A stretch of 64,000 nt of DNA, from contig NZ_LABX01000071.1 of NCBI RefSeq assembly GCF_001043915.1, forward strand, positions 1 through 64,000, written 5' to 3'. Shown here one piece after another: positions 9,640-18,541 of this stretch. A program made the position numbers and the translations under genes. Each line of letters starts with the position of its first letter. The stretch's first letter is position 1. Origin of the DNA: Methylobacterium aquaticum (GTDB taxonomy: Bacteria; Pseudomonadota; Alphaproteobacteria; Rhizobiales; Beijerinckiaceae). The notes under the pieces are model-generated. The model saw only the letters and a program-made list of their open reading frames with translations, ran no database searches and was not told the origin of the DNA.

Positions 9640-10348
9640 CGAGGCGCACAGCAAGGGCGAGATTGCTCTGTCCAAACTCGTTCGGCTCGTGAGGTCGGGA
9701 TCCGGTTCGGGACCGTTCTTTCCGATGCCTGCTCCGGCAGCAGCGCCGCCTTCCGCCACGCCCCGGGCAAACGCGGCCTGAGCTGGGTGGTCGGCATCCT
9801 TCGCCGCCGAAAGGTCGACGCCGTCGACCTCACCCTCGTGCCGCCTCCCGACCGCGTGCGCAAGCTCGTCCCAGACCAGGACCCGCGCACTGTCGAGGCG
9901 GTACTCGAGAACGTTCTGGCGGCGTGTCATGTGGCGCCAGGGCACCAAGGGCAAGCTGTCCGTCTGCTTCAGGGTGTAAGTCGCCGATGAGGTCTGACTG
10001 GTAGGCGAGTAGTGCTCCTCGGGCGAGCGCAAGTACTACCTGTCCAGCTTCCCGGCACGGATCACGCGGCGGGCGCTCGTTGGGGCGATCAAGGCACGCT
10101 GAATGTGCGAGCAGGCGCATCAGCAGCTCAAGGAAAAACTCGGCCTCGACCACTTCGAGGGCCGCTCGCGGACCGGGCTGCATCGTCACGGGCTGATGAC
10201 GTGCCTGGCCTTCGCACACCTGCAGCATCGTCGCCTTGCCAGGACGAACCTGATGGGGCGGGGGAAAATGAGGGTCCGTCTTTCGAGCCCGCCGCCCCCG
10301 CCGAGCCTCCCAGCATTGCGCCAGACCATCCGCGACCGGCTGTTCTAG
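9640..10348 (+). pseudogene. Degenerate IS701-type transposase remnant
   Basis: Two out-of-frame segments together resemble the C-terminal half of an IS701/IS4-like DDE transposase. The first (to about 9915) includes FGTVLSDACSGSSAAFRHAPGKRGLSWVVG as a nearly continuous stretch. After a frame change the second reads WRQGTKGKLSV, then YYLSSFPARITRRALVGAIK and CEQAHQQLKEKLGLDHFEGRS, a typical distal catalytic region. Four in-frame stops lie between about 9975 and 10101. The gene is inactive and lacks its N-terminal part. Terminal inverted repeats were not recognised. Confidence 0.7.
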
Positions 10349-10620
10349 GATCTTGTCCCACCCCATCAGTGCCCATGCCGCCAGCATCGTTTCAGGCTGC
10401 CACCCAACCTTGAAGTTCCCAGGGAGTGCTATGGTGCCAGTCTGCACAGCTTCGAAAGCGAACATAGGTGGCTGAGAAGGATGGGGACGCGATACTCCAT
10501 AACCGCGCGATCCTCACGCCCTTTCAGTCGTGAGCGATCGACGTTCTTCCGCACGCTCGTCGCAGCAGGGATGGATATCGCCATCTACAAGGACGGCCTG
10601 ATCCCGATCTGCGTGTCGTC

Positions 10621-11334
10621 TCAGGCGATCTTCCGGGTTGCGCTGCCCGACTCGGAGAGCTGTTCCAGGATCTGCTCTGCAGCCGACAGCAGATCGTTGC
10701 GCATTGCTTCTGCTGCAGCTTCGCCGTCCCGACGCTCAAGGCCGCTCAGGATCATCTCGTGGTACCCGGCGGCCCGGCGCGTCCCGATGTCCACGGCCAG
10801 ATGATTGAAGAGCGGCCCCATTTGGAGCCAAAGGCCTGCGATCATCGAGCAGAGCTGCGGGAGACGCGCTGCCTCGTAGATCCCGAAATGAAACTGTCGA
10901 TTCAATGTCCAGAGTTCACGTCGGGTGCCGCCCGCCCGATCCGAATGAGCGAGTTCCTCCTGGACCCTTTTAATCCCGGCGAGCTCATCATCCGCGATAC
11001 GTTCGGCCGCGACGCGTGCCGCCTCCGCTTCCAGCAGGAGGCGGATCCTCAGGATTTCCCGATATTGATCGGCTGACAGGCGCGGCACGCCGAAACGCCG
11101 GCCGGGGCGTAACTCAAGCGCGCGTTCTCCGATGAGACGCCGGACGGCGTCCCTCACCGGCATCGCGCTCGTGCCGACAAGTTCGGCCAGCGAGGCCAAG
11201 GTTACCTCTGCGCCGGGCTGAAGCTCGCCGGTCGAGATGACCTCGCACAGCTTCCGGTAGACCTGAAGATGCAGTGATCCTCGTTCCACCGGTGACGCTG
11301 CCAACCCCACCCCTCCGATTCCGTCCCGTGCCAT
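10621..11334 (-). CDS. GntR family regulator, FCD (FadR) type
   Basis: A 237-aa repressor-like protein. Residues ~20-85 form the winged helix (LHLQVYRKLCEVISTGELQPG and AMPVRDAVRRLIGERALEL), followed by an all-helical FCD ligand domain with metal-binding His candidates in NRQFHFGIYEAA and AGYHEMI. It is divergent from the binding-protein gene at 11508, and a palindrome lies between them (11407-11419). It probably controls the catabolic genes in response to an organic acid, by analogy with the family. Confidence 0.9.
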   Translation of the reverse strand: MARDGIGGVGLAASPVERGSLHLQVYRKLCEVISTGELQPGAEVTLASLAELVGTSAMPVRDAVRRLIGERALELRPGRRFGVPRLSADQYREILRIRLLLEAEAARVAAERIADDELAGIKRVQEELAHSDRAGGTRRELWTLNRQFHFGIYEAARLPQLCSMIAGLWLQMGPLFNHLAVDIGTRRAAGYHEMILSGLERRDGEAAAEAMRNDLLSAAEQILEQLSESGSATRKIA

Positions 11335-11406
11335 CGACTACCCCTTTCCCAGCTCACTCTACCCCGGTTGGCTGCAAAGGGGCAGAGCGCGAAATGCCCG
11401 GTTTCG

Positions 11407-11419
11407 TGATCATTGATCA
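11407..11419. promoter_or_regulatory. Candidate operator TGATCATTGATCA
   Basis: A 13-bp palindrome (6-bp arms, one-base centre) in the 173-bp gap between the divergent GntR gene and the binding-protein operon. Its position suits binding by the neighbouring GntR protein with control of both directions. This is inferred from location and symmetry only. Confidence 0.45.
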
Positions 11420-11507
11420 TTGACCACCTGCTCGATGGCCGGTATCCCTTCCGGTGATCGGGGCCGAAGAGCACCCGGCGAGGATGTAGGTCCCAGGGAG
11501 GTTTGCT

Positions 11508-12704
11508 ATGAGGCGGCTCGGCCTGCTGGCAGCGCTCGTATCGGCACTCGGCGCACAAGCCGCCCTTGCGGATGGCGTGGGTGTGAAAATCGGGGTTCTG
11601 AACGACCAAGCCTCGATCTATGCGGTTGATAGCGGCCTGGAGACAGTCGAAGCCGTCAAGATGGCCGCCGAGGATGCGGGCCTCGTTCTCGGCCACAAGG
11701 TCGAGGTGGTGAGTGCCGATCACCAGCAAAAATCCGATATCGGCGTGGGGATTGCCCGCGAGTGGTTCGACAACAAACAGGTCGACGTGATCGCGGATGT
11801 GCCAAATTCAGCCATCGGCTTCGGTGTCCAGGCGCTCTCGACCCAGAAGAAGAAGATCGCACTCTTTGTCGGCGCGATGAGCGCTGACATCTACGGCTCG
11901 AAATGCAGCCCCTACGCCGTCCAATGGGGGCTCGACACTTGGTCCCTCTCCCATGCGCTCGCCAAAGCCATTCTCGCACGCGGCGGCAAGCGCTGGTTCT
12001 TCATCGGCGCGGACTACACGTTCGGCAAATCGCTGGTCGCGGAAACCAGCGACGCCGTGAAGGCGGGTGGCGGCACCGTTCTCAGGGCAGTATACGCACC
12101 GCTCGGTGGATCGGACTTCTCCTCCTTCATCCTGCAGGCACAGGCCGCCGACCCGCAGGTGGTCGCGTTGGCGAACTCATCCGCGGACACAGTCGCGACA
12201 TTGAAGCAAGCCAAGGAGTTCGGGCTTGGCGGCAAGGACCAGTCTTTCGCCGCCTACGTGATCTTCCAGAGCCATATCAAGGAGATGACCCTTCCGGTCG
12301 CTCAGGGGCTGCTGGTGGTCAATCCCTTCTTGTGGACGAAGGACGAGGAGACGCGCGCCTTCTCGAAGCGGTTCTCGGACCGCGTCGGCCATCCACCGGA
12401 CTGGGATCCGGTGATGACCTACTCGGCGGTGCTCCACTACCTCAAGGCTGTGAACGCGGTCGGCAGCAAGGACGCCGACAAGGTCATGGCCAAGATGCGC
12501 GAGATGCCGGTCAACGACTTCGCGACTAAGAACGGCCACCTGCGCCCAGACGGTCGCCTCGAACGCGACCTCTACCTCCTGGAGGTCAAAGCGCCGAGTG
12601 AGTCCACCGGACCCTACGACGTCTACAAGCTTGTCGGCACCGTGCCGGCCAAAGAGGCCTTCCGGCCCATGAGCGAGGGCGGCTGCCCGCTCGTGAAGCC
12701 CTGA
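11508..12704 (+). CDS. Branched-chain-type ABC transporter substrate-binding protein (orphan)
   Basis: A 398-aa type-I periplasmic binding protein (Peripla_BP_6/LivK class). It has a signal peptide with cleavage near ALA-D at residue ~22. The mature start VKIGVLNDQASIY and later VEVVSADHQQKSDIG and FFIGADYTFGKSL are typical of proteins near aromatic or organic-acid catabolic genes. No LivHMGF permease or ATPase genes are in the window, so it must use a transporter encoded elsewhere or act as a sensor. It is clearly related to the disrupted gene at 46386-47623, sharing MPVNDF, DGRL.RD, VK.PSES and a Cys-Pro-Leu near the C-terminus. Confidence 0.9.
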   Translation: MRRLGLLAALVSALGAQAALADGVGVKIGVLNDQASIYAVDSGLETVEAVKMAAEDAGLVLGHKVEVVSADHQQKSDIGVGIAREWFDNKQVDVIADVPNSAIGFGVQALSTQKKKIALFVGAMSADIYGSKCSPYAVQWGLDTWSLSHALAKAILARGGKRWFFIGADYTFGKSLVAETSDAVKAGGGTVLRAVYAPLGGSDFSSFILQAQAADPQVVALANSSADTVATLKQAKEFGLGGKDQSFAAYVIFQSHIKEMTLPVAQGLLVVNPFLWTKDEETRAFSKRFSDRVGHPPDWDPVMTYSAVLHYLKAVNAVGSKDADKVMAKMREMPVNDFATKNGHLRPDGRLERDLYLLEVKAPSESTGPYDVYKLVGTVPAKEAFRPMSEGGCPLVKP

Positions 12705-12745
12705 ACACCCGAAGCTGCGGCCAGCCCACGACAGAAGAGCAGAAC

Positions 12746-14452
12746 ATGATGAGGACGATCAGTTGCGGCCAGGCCGTGGTCGAGGTCTTCAAGGCCGAAG
12801 GCGTGCGTTACATCTTCGGCATGCCGGGCGGCCATACGATCGGCATCTACGACGCACTCTACGACGCGCCTACCATACAGCACGTGCTTATCAGGCACGA
12901 GCAGCACGCCGCCAGCATGGCGGCGGGCTACGCCCAACTGACGGGTGAGCCCGGCATCTGCCTGGTGACTGCAGGGCCCGGCGCCACCAACCTCGTGACC
13001 AGCGTCGCCGAGGCTTACGTCGGTGCGCTGCCGATGATCATCATCGCGGGCCGCGGCGCCACGCGGAATGCACATCGCGGCGCAAGCCAGGAGATCGACC
13101 AGGTCTCGATTTTCGGGCCCATGACCAAATGGGCCGTCCGGGTCGACCGGCCCGACTTGATCGTCGAGTGCCTGCGGCAGGCATTCGTGATCGCCCGCTC
13201 GGGCAAGCCCGGCCCCGTCCTCATCGACATCCCGCAAGACGTGCTCGCCTCCCAGGTCGAGTTCCCAGCGTATCGTCCGGCAGGGCGCCCCGCCGCACCG
13301 CGCGGCAACCGTGACGCCATCGCAGAGGCGGCCGCAGCGCTTGCCCGTGGCCAACGTCCGCTGATCGTGTCGGGCGGCGGCGCGATCGCGTCGGGTGCAT
13401 CGGCTGAGCTGCGGCGTCTGGCCGAACGACTCGCGATCCCGGTGCTCACGACGCTCGCCGGGCGCGGCGTCCTGCCCGACGACCATCTGTTGGCCGCCGG
13501 CGGCATCGGCCACCACCGTCAGGCGATCACCAAGCAGTTGCTGCCGGATGCCGACGTCGTCCTGGCGATCGGCGCCCGGTTCGAGCAGCAGGAGACGAAC
13601 TGGCAGCCCGACTTCCTGCCCGCGCCCGAGGCGACCTACATCCAGGTCGATCTCGATCCGACCGAGCTCGGCCGGTCCGTCGTGCCGGCCGTCGGCATCG
13701 TCGGCGATGCGAAGGCGGTGCTGGAAGATTTACTGGCGGAGCTCGACACGGCCGGCGCGCCGGACCTCTCGAGCCGTCTCGCCGACAACCCACGCGTCGA
13801 GCAACTGGCCCGCATGCGGGCAAAGCTCGAAGCTGAGATCGACGGGATGGCAGCCTCGACAAGCACGCCGCTCCATCCGATCCGCGTCCTGCGCGCGATC
13901 CGCGAGGCTTTTCCGCGCACAGCGACGATCGGCATCGATGTCGGCGTGCTCGCGCAAGGTATGGGCGGGGCCTACCCGTATTTCAAAATCTACGAGCCGC
14001 GCACGACGATCGTACCGTCGAGCTTCTACGGCATGGGGTTCGTCGCGTCGGCCTTCCCTGTCGCGGGTCTTGTTCGGCCCGATCATCCGGCAGCCTGCCT
14101 GGTCGGCGACGGATCGTTCCAGATGGTCATGAACATTCTGCCGACCGCGGCGGAACTGAAGGTGGGCGTTACTTGGTGCGTCCTGAACGACGCCGCACTC
14201 GGCTCAATCCGCGATATCCAGGAGCGGGCATTCAACGGCCGCTATCTTGGCACCGAGTTCAGTTTCGTGCCGGATTACGCCCGCCTCGCCGAAGCCTGCG
14301 GCTGCTTCGGCGCCAAGATCACGACGCCGGACGAGATTGCGCCGGCGCTGGAGCGGGCGCGGGCTGCCAACGCCGAGGGCCGACCAGCCGTCCTCGACTT
14401 CCACGTCGCGAAGGAGCGACTCGCCGGTAGCCTGGAGTTCTTCAAGCGATGA
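12746..14452 (+). CDS. Thiamine diphosphate-dependent enzyme (acetolactate synthase-like)
   Basis: A 568-aa three-domain ThDP enzyme. The N-terminal PYR domain has the catalytic glutamate in LIRHEQHAASMAAGYA and TAGPGATN. A central TPP-binding-M domain follows (residues ~190-330). The C-terminal PP domain has the cofactor motif GDGSFQMVMN...VLNDAALG. Family members decarboxylate 2-oxo acids or make and cleave acyloins. Neighbouring aldehyde dehydrogenase and SDR genes suggest that it releases or condenses an aldehyde in a catabolic route. A true biosynthetic acetolactate synthase is less likely because no small subunit is adjacent. Confidence 0.88.
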   Translation: MMRTISCGQAVVEVFKAEGVRYIFGMPGGHTIGIYDALYDAPTIQHVLIRHEQHAASMAAGYAQLTGEPGICLVTAGPGATNLVTSVAEAYVGALPMIIIAGRGATRNAHRGASQEIDQVSIFGPMTKWAVRVDRPDLIVECLRQAFVIARSGKPGPVLIDIPQDVLASQVEFPAYRPAGRPAAPRGNRDAIAEAAAALARGQRPLIVSGGGAIASGASAELRRLAERLAIPVLTTLAGRGVLPDDHLLAAGGIGHHRQAITKQLLPDADVVLAIGARFEQQETNWQPDFLPAPEATYIQVDLDPTELGRSVVPAVGIVGDAKAVLEDLLAELDTAGAPDLSSRLADNPRVEQLARMRAKLEAEIDGMAASTSTPLHPIRVLRAIREAFPRTATIGIDVGVLAQGMGGAYPYFKIYEPRTTIVPSSFYGMGFVASAFPVAGLVRPDHPAACLVGDGSFQMVMNILPTAAELKVGVTWCVLNDAALGSIRDIQERAFNGRYLGTEFSFVPDYARLAEACGCFGAKITTPDEIAPALERARAANAEGRPAVLDFHVAKERLAGSLEFFKR

Positions 14453-14988
14453 AATACCACCCCTTCGGCCAGGCCGTCGGCGGCATCAGCCAGATCGCCT
14501 ATGTCGTCGCGGACATTGAGAGGTCGATGAAGGACTTTTCCGACCGCCTCGGCATGGGGCCGTGGTTCGTGTCGGGACCCTTCGTTCCGCCGGAGGGCCT
14601 CTACCGCGGCAAGCCGACCGACATGCGCGTCACGTTGGCGATCGCCTTCGCCGGCCACGTCATGATCGAGCTGATCCAACAGCACGATGACAAGCCCTCG
14701 GTCTATCGCGAGATGATCGAGACGCGCGGCTACGGCTTCCATCACTGGGGAATCTGCTCCGAGGATTTCGACCGCGATGTCGAGCGCTATGTCGGCGCCG
14801 ACTATCCTGTCGCCTTCTCGGACCGATCGCCGCGCGGCGTCCGCATCGCCTATGTCGACGCGACGCGCGACCTGCCCGGCATGATCGAGATCATCGAGTC
14901 CAGCGACCGGTTGCAATCCATCGACATGGATTACTTCGCCGCCTCGCAGAACTGGGACGGCACCGATCCCGTCCGCCGCTGGCCGTGA
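14449..14988 (+). CDS. VOC/glyoxalase-fold protein
   Basis: A 179-aa vicinal-oxygen-chelate protein. Its ATG overlaps the ThDP gene stop. The first beta-alpha-beta unit reads ISQIAYVVADIERSM and DFSDRLGMGPWF; the second begins near YGFHHWGICSEDFDRDV. Potential metal ligands are the His in FHHWG and the Glu in PGMIEIIE, as in Glyoxalase_4-type proteins. It probably catalyses an isomerisation, epimerisation or lyase step on the intermediate handled by the upstream enzyme. The substrate cannot be named. Confidence 0.85.
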   Translation: MKYHPFGQAVGGISQIAYVVADIERSMKDFSDRLGMGPWFVSGPFVPPEGLYRGKPTDMRVTLAIAFAGHVMIELIQQHDDKPSVYREMIETRGYGFHHWGICSEDFDRDVERYVGADYPVAFSDRSPRGVRIAYVDATRDLPGMIEIIESSDRLQSIDMDYFAASQNWDGTDPVRRWP

Positions 14989-14995
14989 GGATCAA

Positions 14996-15796
14996 GTGAA
15001 AACCGCAGATCTCTTCGACATTCGGGATCGGGCCGTCGTCATCACAGGCGGTGCTCGGGGGCTTGGCCGCTCCATGGCCGAGGCGATGGTCGATAACGGC
15101 GCCCGGGTCATGTTGCTGGACCGCAGCCGCGAGGATCTCGACCGGGCCGTCGACGCGCTTGCCCATCGCGGGCGCGTCGAAGGCATGATTGTGGACGTAG
15201 CTGACCGGGAGGGGTTGGACGAGGCAATCGCAAAGACGACCGAAACCTTCGGCCGGCTGGACGTCGCCTTCGCGAACGCGGGCATCGCGGCGGGCCCCGG
15301 CTTTCTTTCCACCGAAGGTCAACGCGACCCGGCCGGCGCGATCGAGGCGATCCCGTTCGAACTCTGGGACCGGGTCGTAGAGACAAACCTCACGTCGATA
15401 TTCGCCACCATCAGGGCGGCGGCGCGTCCGATGAAGACGCAGAGGCAGGGTCGTATCGTGCTCACGGCCTCAATCGCGGGTCTTCGTCCCGGAGCGATTA
15501 TTGGCACTCCCTACATGGTCACCAAGGCGGCCGTCGCCCATCTTGCGAAACAGGCGGCGCTGGAGCTGGCACGGTACAACGTGCTCGTGAACGCGATCGT
15601 GCCGGGCCCCTTTCTGACGCAGCTCACGACGCCCGAACTGGAGGCACGCTTCGCGGCCGGCAGTCCAATCCATCGAGCGGGCCGTCCGGATGAGATCCAA
15701 GGTCTCGCAATCTACCTCGCGTCTGCTGCATCTAGCTACGTCACCGGCACGCATATCGTGATCGACGGCGGCTCAATGCTCGGGCGGGCGGACTGA
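14996..15796 (+). CDS. Short-chain dehydrogenase/reductase (SDR)
   Basis: A 266-aa classical SDR that begins with GTG at 14996, a few bases after the VOC stop. The cofactor motif TGGARGLG is at residues ~17-24, and the aspartate after strand 2 (LLDRS) has a following Arg, so NAD versus NADP is uncertain. NAGIAAG is present, with catalytic Ser in LTASIAG and Tyr/Lys in PYMVTKAA. It shares FELWDRV and NLT with the SDR at 15980, so the two are paralogues, probably for oxidation of related alcohol intermediates. Confidence 0.9.
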   Translation: MKTADLFDIRDRAVVITGGARGLGRSMAEAMVDNGARVMLLDRSREDLDRAVDALAHRGRVEGMIVDVADREGLDEAIAKTTETFGRLDVAFANAGIAAGPGFLSTEGQRDPAGAIEAIPFELWDRVVETNLTSIFATIRAAARPMKTQRQGRIVLTASIAGLRPGAIIGTPYMVTKAAVAHLAKQAALELARYNVLVNAIVPGPFLTQLTTPELEARFAAGSPIHRAGRPDEIQGLAIYLASAASSYVTGTHIVIDGGSMLGRAD

Positions 15797-15798
15797 TA

Positions 15799-15825
15799 CC
15801 GACGGCCGTTGAAAACGACCGTCGG
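15799..15825 (+). terminator. Hairpin after the SDR gene
   Basis: Inverted repeat CCGACGG.CGTT / AACG.CCGTCGG with a 3-base loop and one mismatch, starting two bases after the stop codon. It could terminate transcription or protect the 3' end of the mRNA. A classical run of T does not follow directly, so Rho-independent termination is only possible. Confidence 0.45.
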
Positions 15826-15831
15826 TTCCAT

Positions 15832-15876
15832 TCTCGAATTTTGCTGGGCCTCCAGCCTGGCGTCGGAAATTCGAGA
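15832..15876. repeat. Nested inverted repeat
   Basis: Outer arms TCTCGAATTT (15832-15841) and AAATTCGAGA (15867-15876) are perfect 10-bp complements. They enclose a second hairpin GCTGG-GCCT-CCAGC (15843-15856). It lies between the first hairpin and the 15894-15917 palindrome, so the 183-bp gap between two SDR genes is almost entirely foldable. Confidence 0.6.
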
Positions 15877-15893
15877 TGGATCAATGGTCCTGT

Positions 15894-15917
15894 CGATCTC
15901 GGGCCTGCCCGAGATCG
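15894..15917. repeat. Perfect 10-bp-arm palindrome
   Basis: CGATCTCGGG and CCCGAGATCG flank a 4-base loop CCTG. It is the third stem-loop in the same intergenic gap, located ~60 bp before the next SDR start. It could be an operator, part of a leader RNA, or a REP-like element. Confidence 0.55.
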
Positions 15918-15979
15918 AGTCGATGCGTCAGCATCTTGGGCGCTTGGTATGAAGCATCTCGCAAAAGGCCAGGAGAACG

Positions 15980-16768
15980 ATGCGAGCTGAGCAGCTCTTC
16001 GACGTGTCAGGTCGCGTCGCGATCGTCACGGGCGCCGCGAGCGGGATCGGGCTCGCCATGTCCGACGTATTGAGTGCCAATGGCGCTCACGTCGTCATGG
16101 CGGACATCGCGAAGGCGCAGCTGGACGAGGCGGCGGAGAGCTTCCGCTCCGAAGGCCGGCGGGTTGACGCGCGGGTGCTTGATGTCGCGGACCTGGTGGC
16201 CGTCGACGAGACTATCCGCGCCGTCGCGGCCCAACATGGCCGGTTGGACACGGTCTTCGCGAATGCCGGCATCACCGGCGGGCCCGGCTACACCTTCCCG
16301 AACGGCGACATGGACCACGTGTCATTCGAACTCTGGGACCGCGTCATGCAGGTGAACCTGACCGGCGCGTTCGCGACGCTTCGGGCCGCCGCCTCGGTGA
16401 TGAAGCCCCGTCGCCGGGGCTCGATCGTGGTGACTTCCTCGGTTGCCGCCCTGCGCGCCTCGCACCTGCCCTCACACGCATACCACGCGTCGAAGGCGGC
16501 GATCGCTCAGGTCGTCCGCGTTGCCGCGCTCGAGCTCGGACCGCACAATGTTCGCGTCAATGCCATTGCGCCGGGCCCGTTCGCGACGGGCATCGGCAAC
16601 GGGCGCCTGAGAAGCCCGGAGGTTGCGGCGAGCTTCGCCGCAACGGTGCCGCTCGGCCGTGTCGCTCAGACTGAGGAGATCATGGGGCTCGCGCTCCTGC
16701 TCGCCTCGGATGCGTCGAGCTTCATGACCGGCGCGATCATTCCGATCGACGGCGGCACGCAGGCTTGA
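15980..16768 (+). CDS. Short-chain dehydrogenase/reductase (SDR)
   Basis: A 262-aa classical SDR. TGAASGIG is the nucleotide-binding motif, VMADIAK follows strand 2 with an Asp that favours NAD, NAGITGG is present, and the catalytic residues are Ser in VTSSVAA and Tyr/Lys in YHASKAAIAQ. The C-terminal IDGGTQA is typical. The ATG follows a Shine-Dalgarno-like AGGAGAA. It is a paralogue of the preceding SDR. Together with the ThDP enzyme and aldehyde dehydrogenase it probably forms a catabolic pathway. Confidence 0.9.
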   Translation: MRAEQLFDVSGRVAIVTGAASGIGLAMSDVLSANGAHVVMADIAKAQLDEAAESFRSEGRRVDARVLDVADLVAVDETIRAVAAQHGRLDTVFANAGITGGPGYTFPNGDMDHVSFELWDRVMQVNLTGAFATLRAAASVMKPRRRGSIVVTSSVAALRASHLPSHAYHASKAAIAQVVRVAALELGPHNVRVNAIAPGPFATGIGNGRLRSPEVAASFAATVPLGRVAQTEEIMGLALLLASDASSFMTGAIIPIDGGTQA

Positions 16769-17092
16769 GCGAAGACCACAAGGGAAAGATATCGTTGCCG
16801 AACTGGCCTTCACCTTCGGGTTTGCCGTCAACACGGCGGCGCTCGTCCAGATGATCTGGGGCGGGTACCGGTCGACAACCGCGTGCACGACGTCGTGAAC
16901 GCACCCGCACCAAGCGAATCGAGCCAGAACTCGGCAGCTCGGAGCGAATGACTCGAAATTTGGTACACTGACGCCTGCATAAGGTCACCGCACATAAGAA
17001 ATTCGATCGCTACTGCGGACGGTTAGCAAGCGAATATATGGCTCGTTCGTCAGCATCAGTGCTCTAAGCAGAAAAATCATAGGAGGCAGATC
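16769..17092. other. Intergenic gap before the aldehyde dehydrogenase
   Basis: No gene is supported in this 324-bp stretch. A short ~40-codon frame follows the SDR stop (reading IVAELAFTFGFAVNTAALVQM) but has no start or recognised relatives; it could be a gene remnant. The right end holds a strong AGGAGG ribosome-binding site for the next gene. Confidence 0.5.
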
Positions 17093-18541
17093 ATGACTTT
17101 CGATGTCCAGTTGCTTATCGACAATCGCGACGAGGCTGCCGAGGCTGGCCGCGCCTATGAGCGCCGCGACCCGGTCACTGGCGAGGTCGCGTCCCGCGCG
17201 GCCGCCGGCAGCGTCGCCGATGCGAACCGCGCCGTCGAGGCAGCCGCGGCTGCCTTCCCGGCCTGGTCGGACATGGCGCCGAATGCCCGCCGCACGCTCC
17301 TGCTCAGGGCTGCCGACCTAACGGCGTCGAAGGGCGACGCCTTCGCCGAGCTGATGCTGCGCGAGACCGGTGCCACAGAGCCATGGGCGAGGTTCAACGC
17401 CATGCTGGCCGCCAACATGCTGCGCGAGGCGGCCTGCATGACAACCCAGATCGCAGGCGAGGTGATCCCCTCCGACAAGCCTGGCTGCCTGTCGATGGCG
17501 ATCCGCCAGCCGGCCGGCGTCTGCGTCGGTATCGCGCCCTGGAACGCGCCCGTCATTCTCGGCACCCGCGCCGTCGCCATGCCGCTTGCCTGCGGCAACA
17601 CCGTCGTGCTGAAGGCGTCGGAAATGTGCCCCGGCACGCACAGGCTGATCGGCGAGGTGCTGCGGGAGGCGGGCCTGCCGGAGGGCGTCGTCAACGTCGT
17701 GACAAATGCGCCGGCCGATGCGGCGGCGGTTGTCGAGGCGCTGATCGCACATCTGGCCGTGAAGCGCATCAACTTTACCGGCTCGACCCGTGTCGGCCGC
17801 ATCATCGCCGAGACGGCAGGTCGCTATCTCAAGCCCGTCCTGCTCGAACTCGGCGGCAAGGCGCCGCTGATCGTGCTCGACGACGCCAACATCGACGAGG
17901 CGGTGAACGCCGCCGCGTTCGGCGCCTTCGCCAATTCCGGCCAGATCTGCATGTCGACCGAGCGCATCATCGTCGACCGCACGATCGCGGACGAATTCGT
18001 GATGAAACTTGCCGCCAAGGCGAAGTCGTTGCCGTCGGGCGATCCGCGCGAGCATGTCGTGCTCGGCTCGCTCGTCAGTGAGGAAGCGGCCGCGCGCGTC
18101 GAGGAGCTGGTGCAGGACGCCAAGGCCAAGGGCGCACGCGTCGCGGCGGGCGGCGGCCGTCTCGGCTCGATCATGGAAGCCACGCTCGTCGACGGCGTGA
18201 CGCCGCAAATGCGCATCTATGCCGAAGAGTCGTTTGGGCCGGCGAAGAGCATCATCCGCGTCGATGGTGTCGAGGAAGCAATCCGCGTCGCAAACGACAC
18301 CGAATACGGCCTCTCGTCCGCCGTGTTCGGGCAAGACGTGCGTCGCGCCATGGAGGTGGCCAAGCGGCTCGAGACCGGCATCTGCCACATCAACGGCCCG
18401 ACCGTCGGTGATGAGGCGCAGATGCCCTTCGGCGGCGTGAAGGGCTCCGGCTACGGCCGCTTCGGCGGCAAGGCCGCCATCGCCGAGTTTACCGAGCTGC
18501 GTTGGATCACCATCGAGGGTCCGCAGCACTATCCCTTCTGA
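17093..18541 (+). CDS. Aldehyde dehydrogenase (NAD(P)-dependent)
   Basis: A 482-aa ALDH-superfamily enzyme with the family's usual length. The substrate and cofactor pocket PWNAPV is near residue 145, the general-base Glu is in LLELGGKAP, and the nucleophile Cys is in FANSGQICMSTERI. EESFGPAKSIIRV and the C-terminal PFGGVKGSGYGRFGG also match. It resembles aromatic-aldehyde (vanillin or salicylaldehyde-like) dehydrogenases. In this setting it should oxidise the aldehyde made by the ThDP or SDR enzymes to an acid. An AGGAGG site precedes the ATG. Confidence 0.93.
   Translation: MTFDVQLLIDNRDEAAEAGRAYERRDPVTGEVASRAAAGSVADANRAVEAAAAAFPAWSDMAPNARRTLLLRAADLTASKGDAFAELMLRETGATEPWARFNAMLAANMLREAACMTTQIAGEVIPSDKPGCLSMAIRQPAGVCVGIAPWNAPVILGTRAVAMPLACGNTVVLKASEMCPGTHRLIGEVLREAGLPEGVVNVVTNAPADAAAVVEALIAHLAVKRINFTGSTRVGRIIAETAGRYLKPVLLELGGKAPLIVLDDANIDEAVNAAAFGAFANSGQICMSTERIIVDRTIADEFVMKLAAKAKSLPSGDPREHVVLGSLVSEEAAARVEELVQDAKAKGARVAAGGGRLGSIMEATLVDGVTPQMRIYAEESFGPAKSIIRVDGVEEAIRVANDTEYGLSSAVFGQDVRRAMEVAKRLETGICHINGPTVGDEAQMPFGGVKGSGYGRFGGKAAIAEFTELRWITIEGPQHYPF

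Noticed and set aside
12746-14452. Biosynthetic acetolactate synthase (ilvB) as the identity of the ThDP enzyme
   Set aside because: No regulatory small subunit or ilvC neighbour; catabolic neighbours fit another ThDP reaction better.
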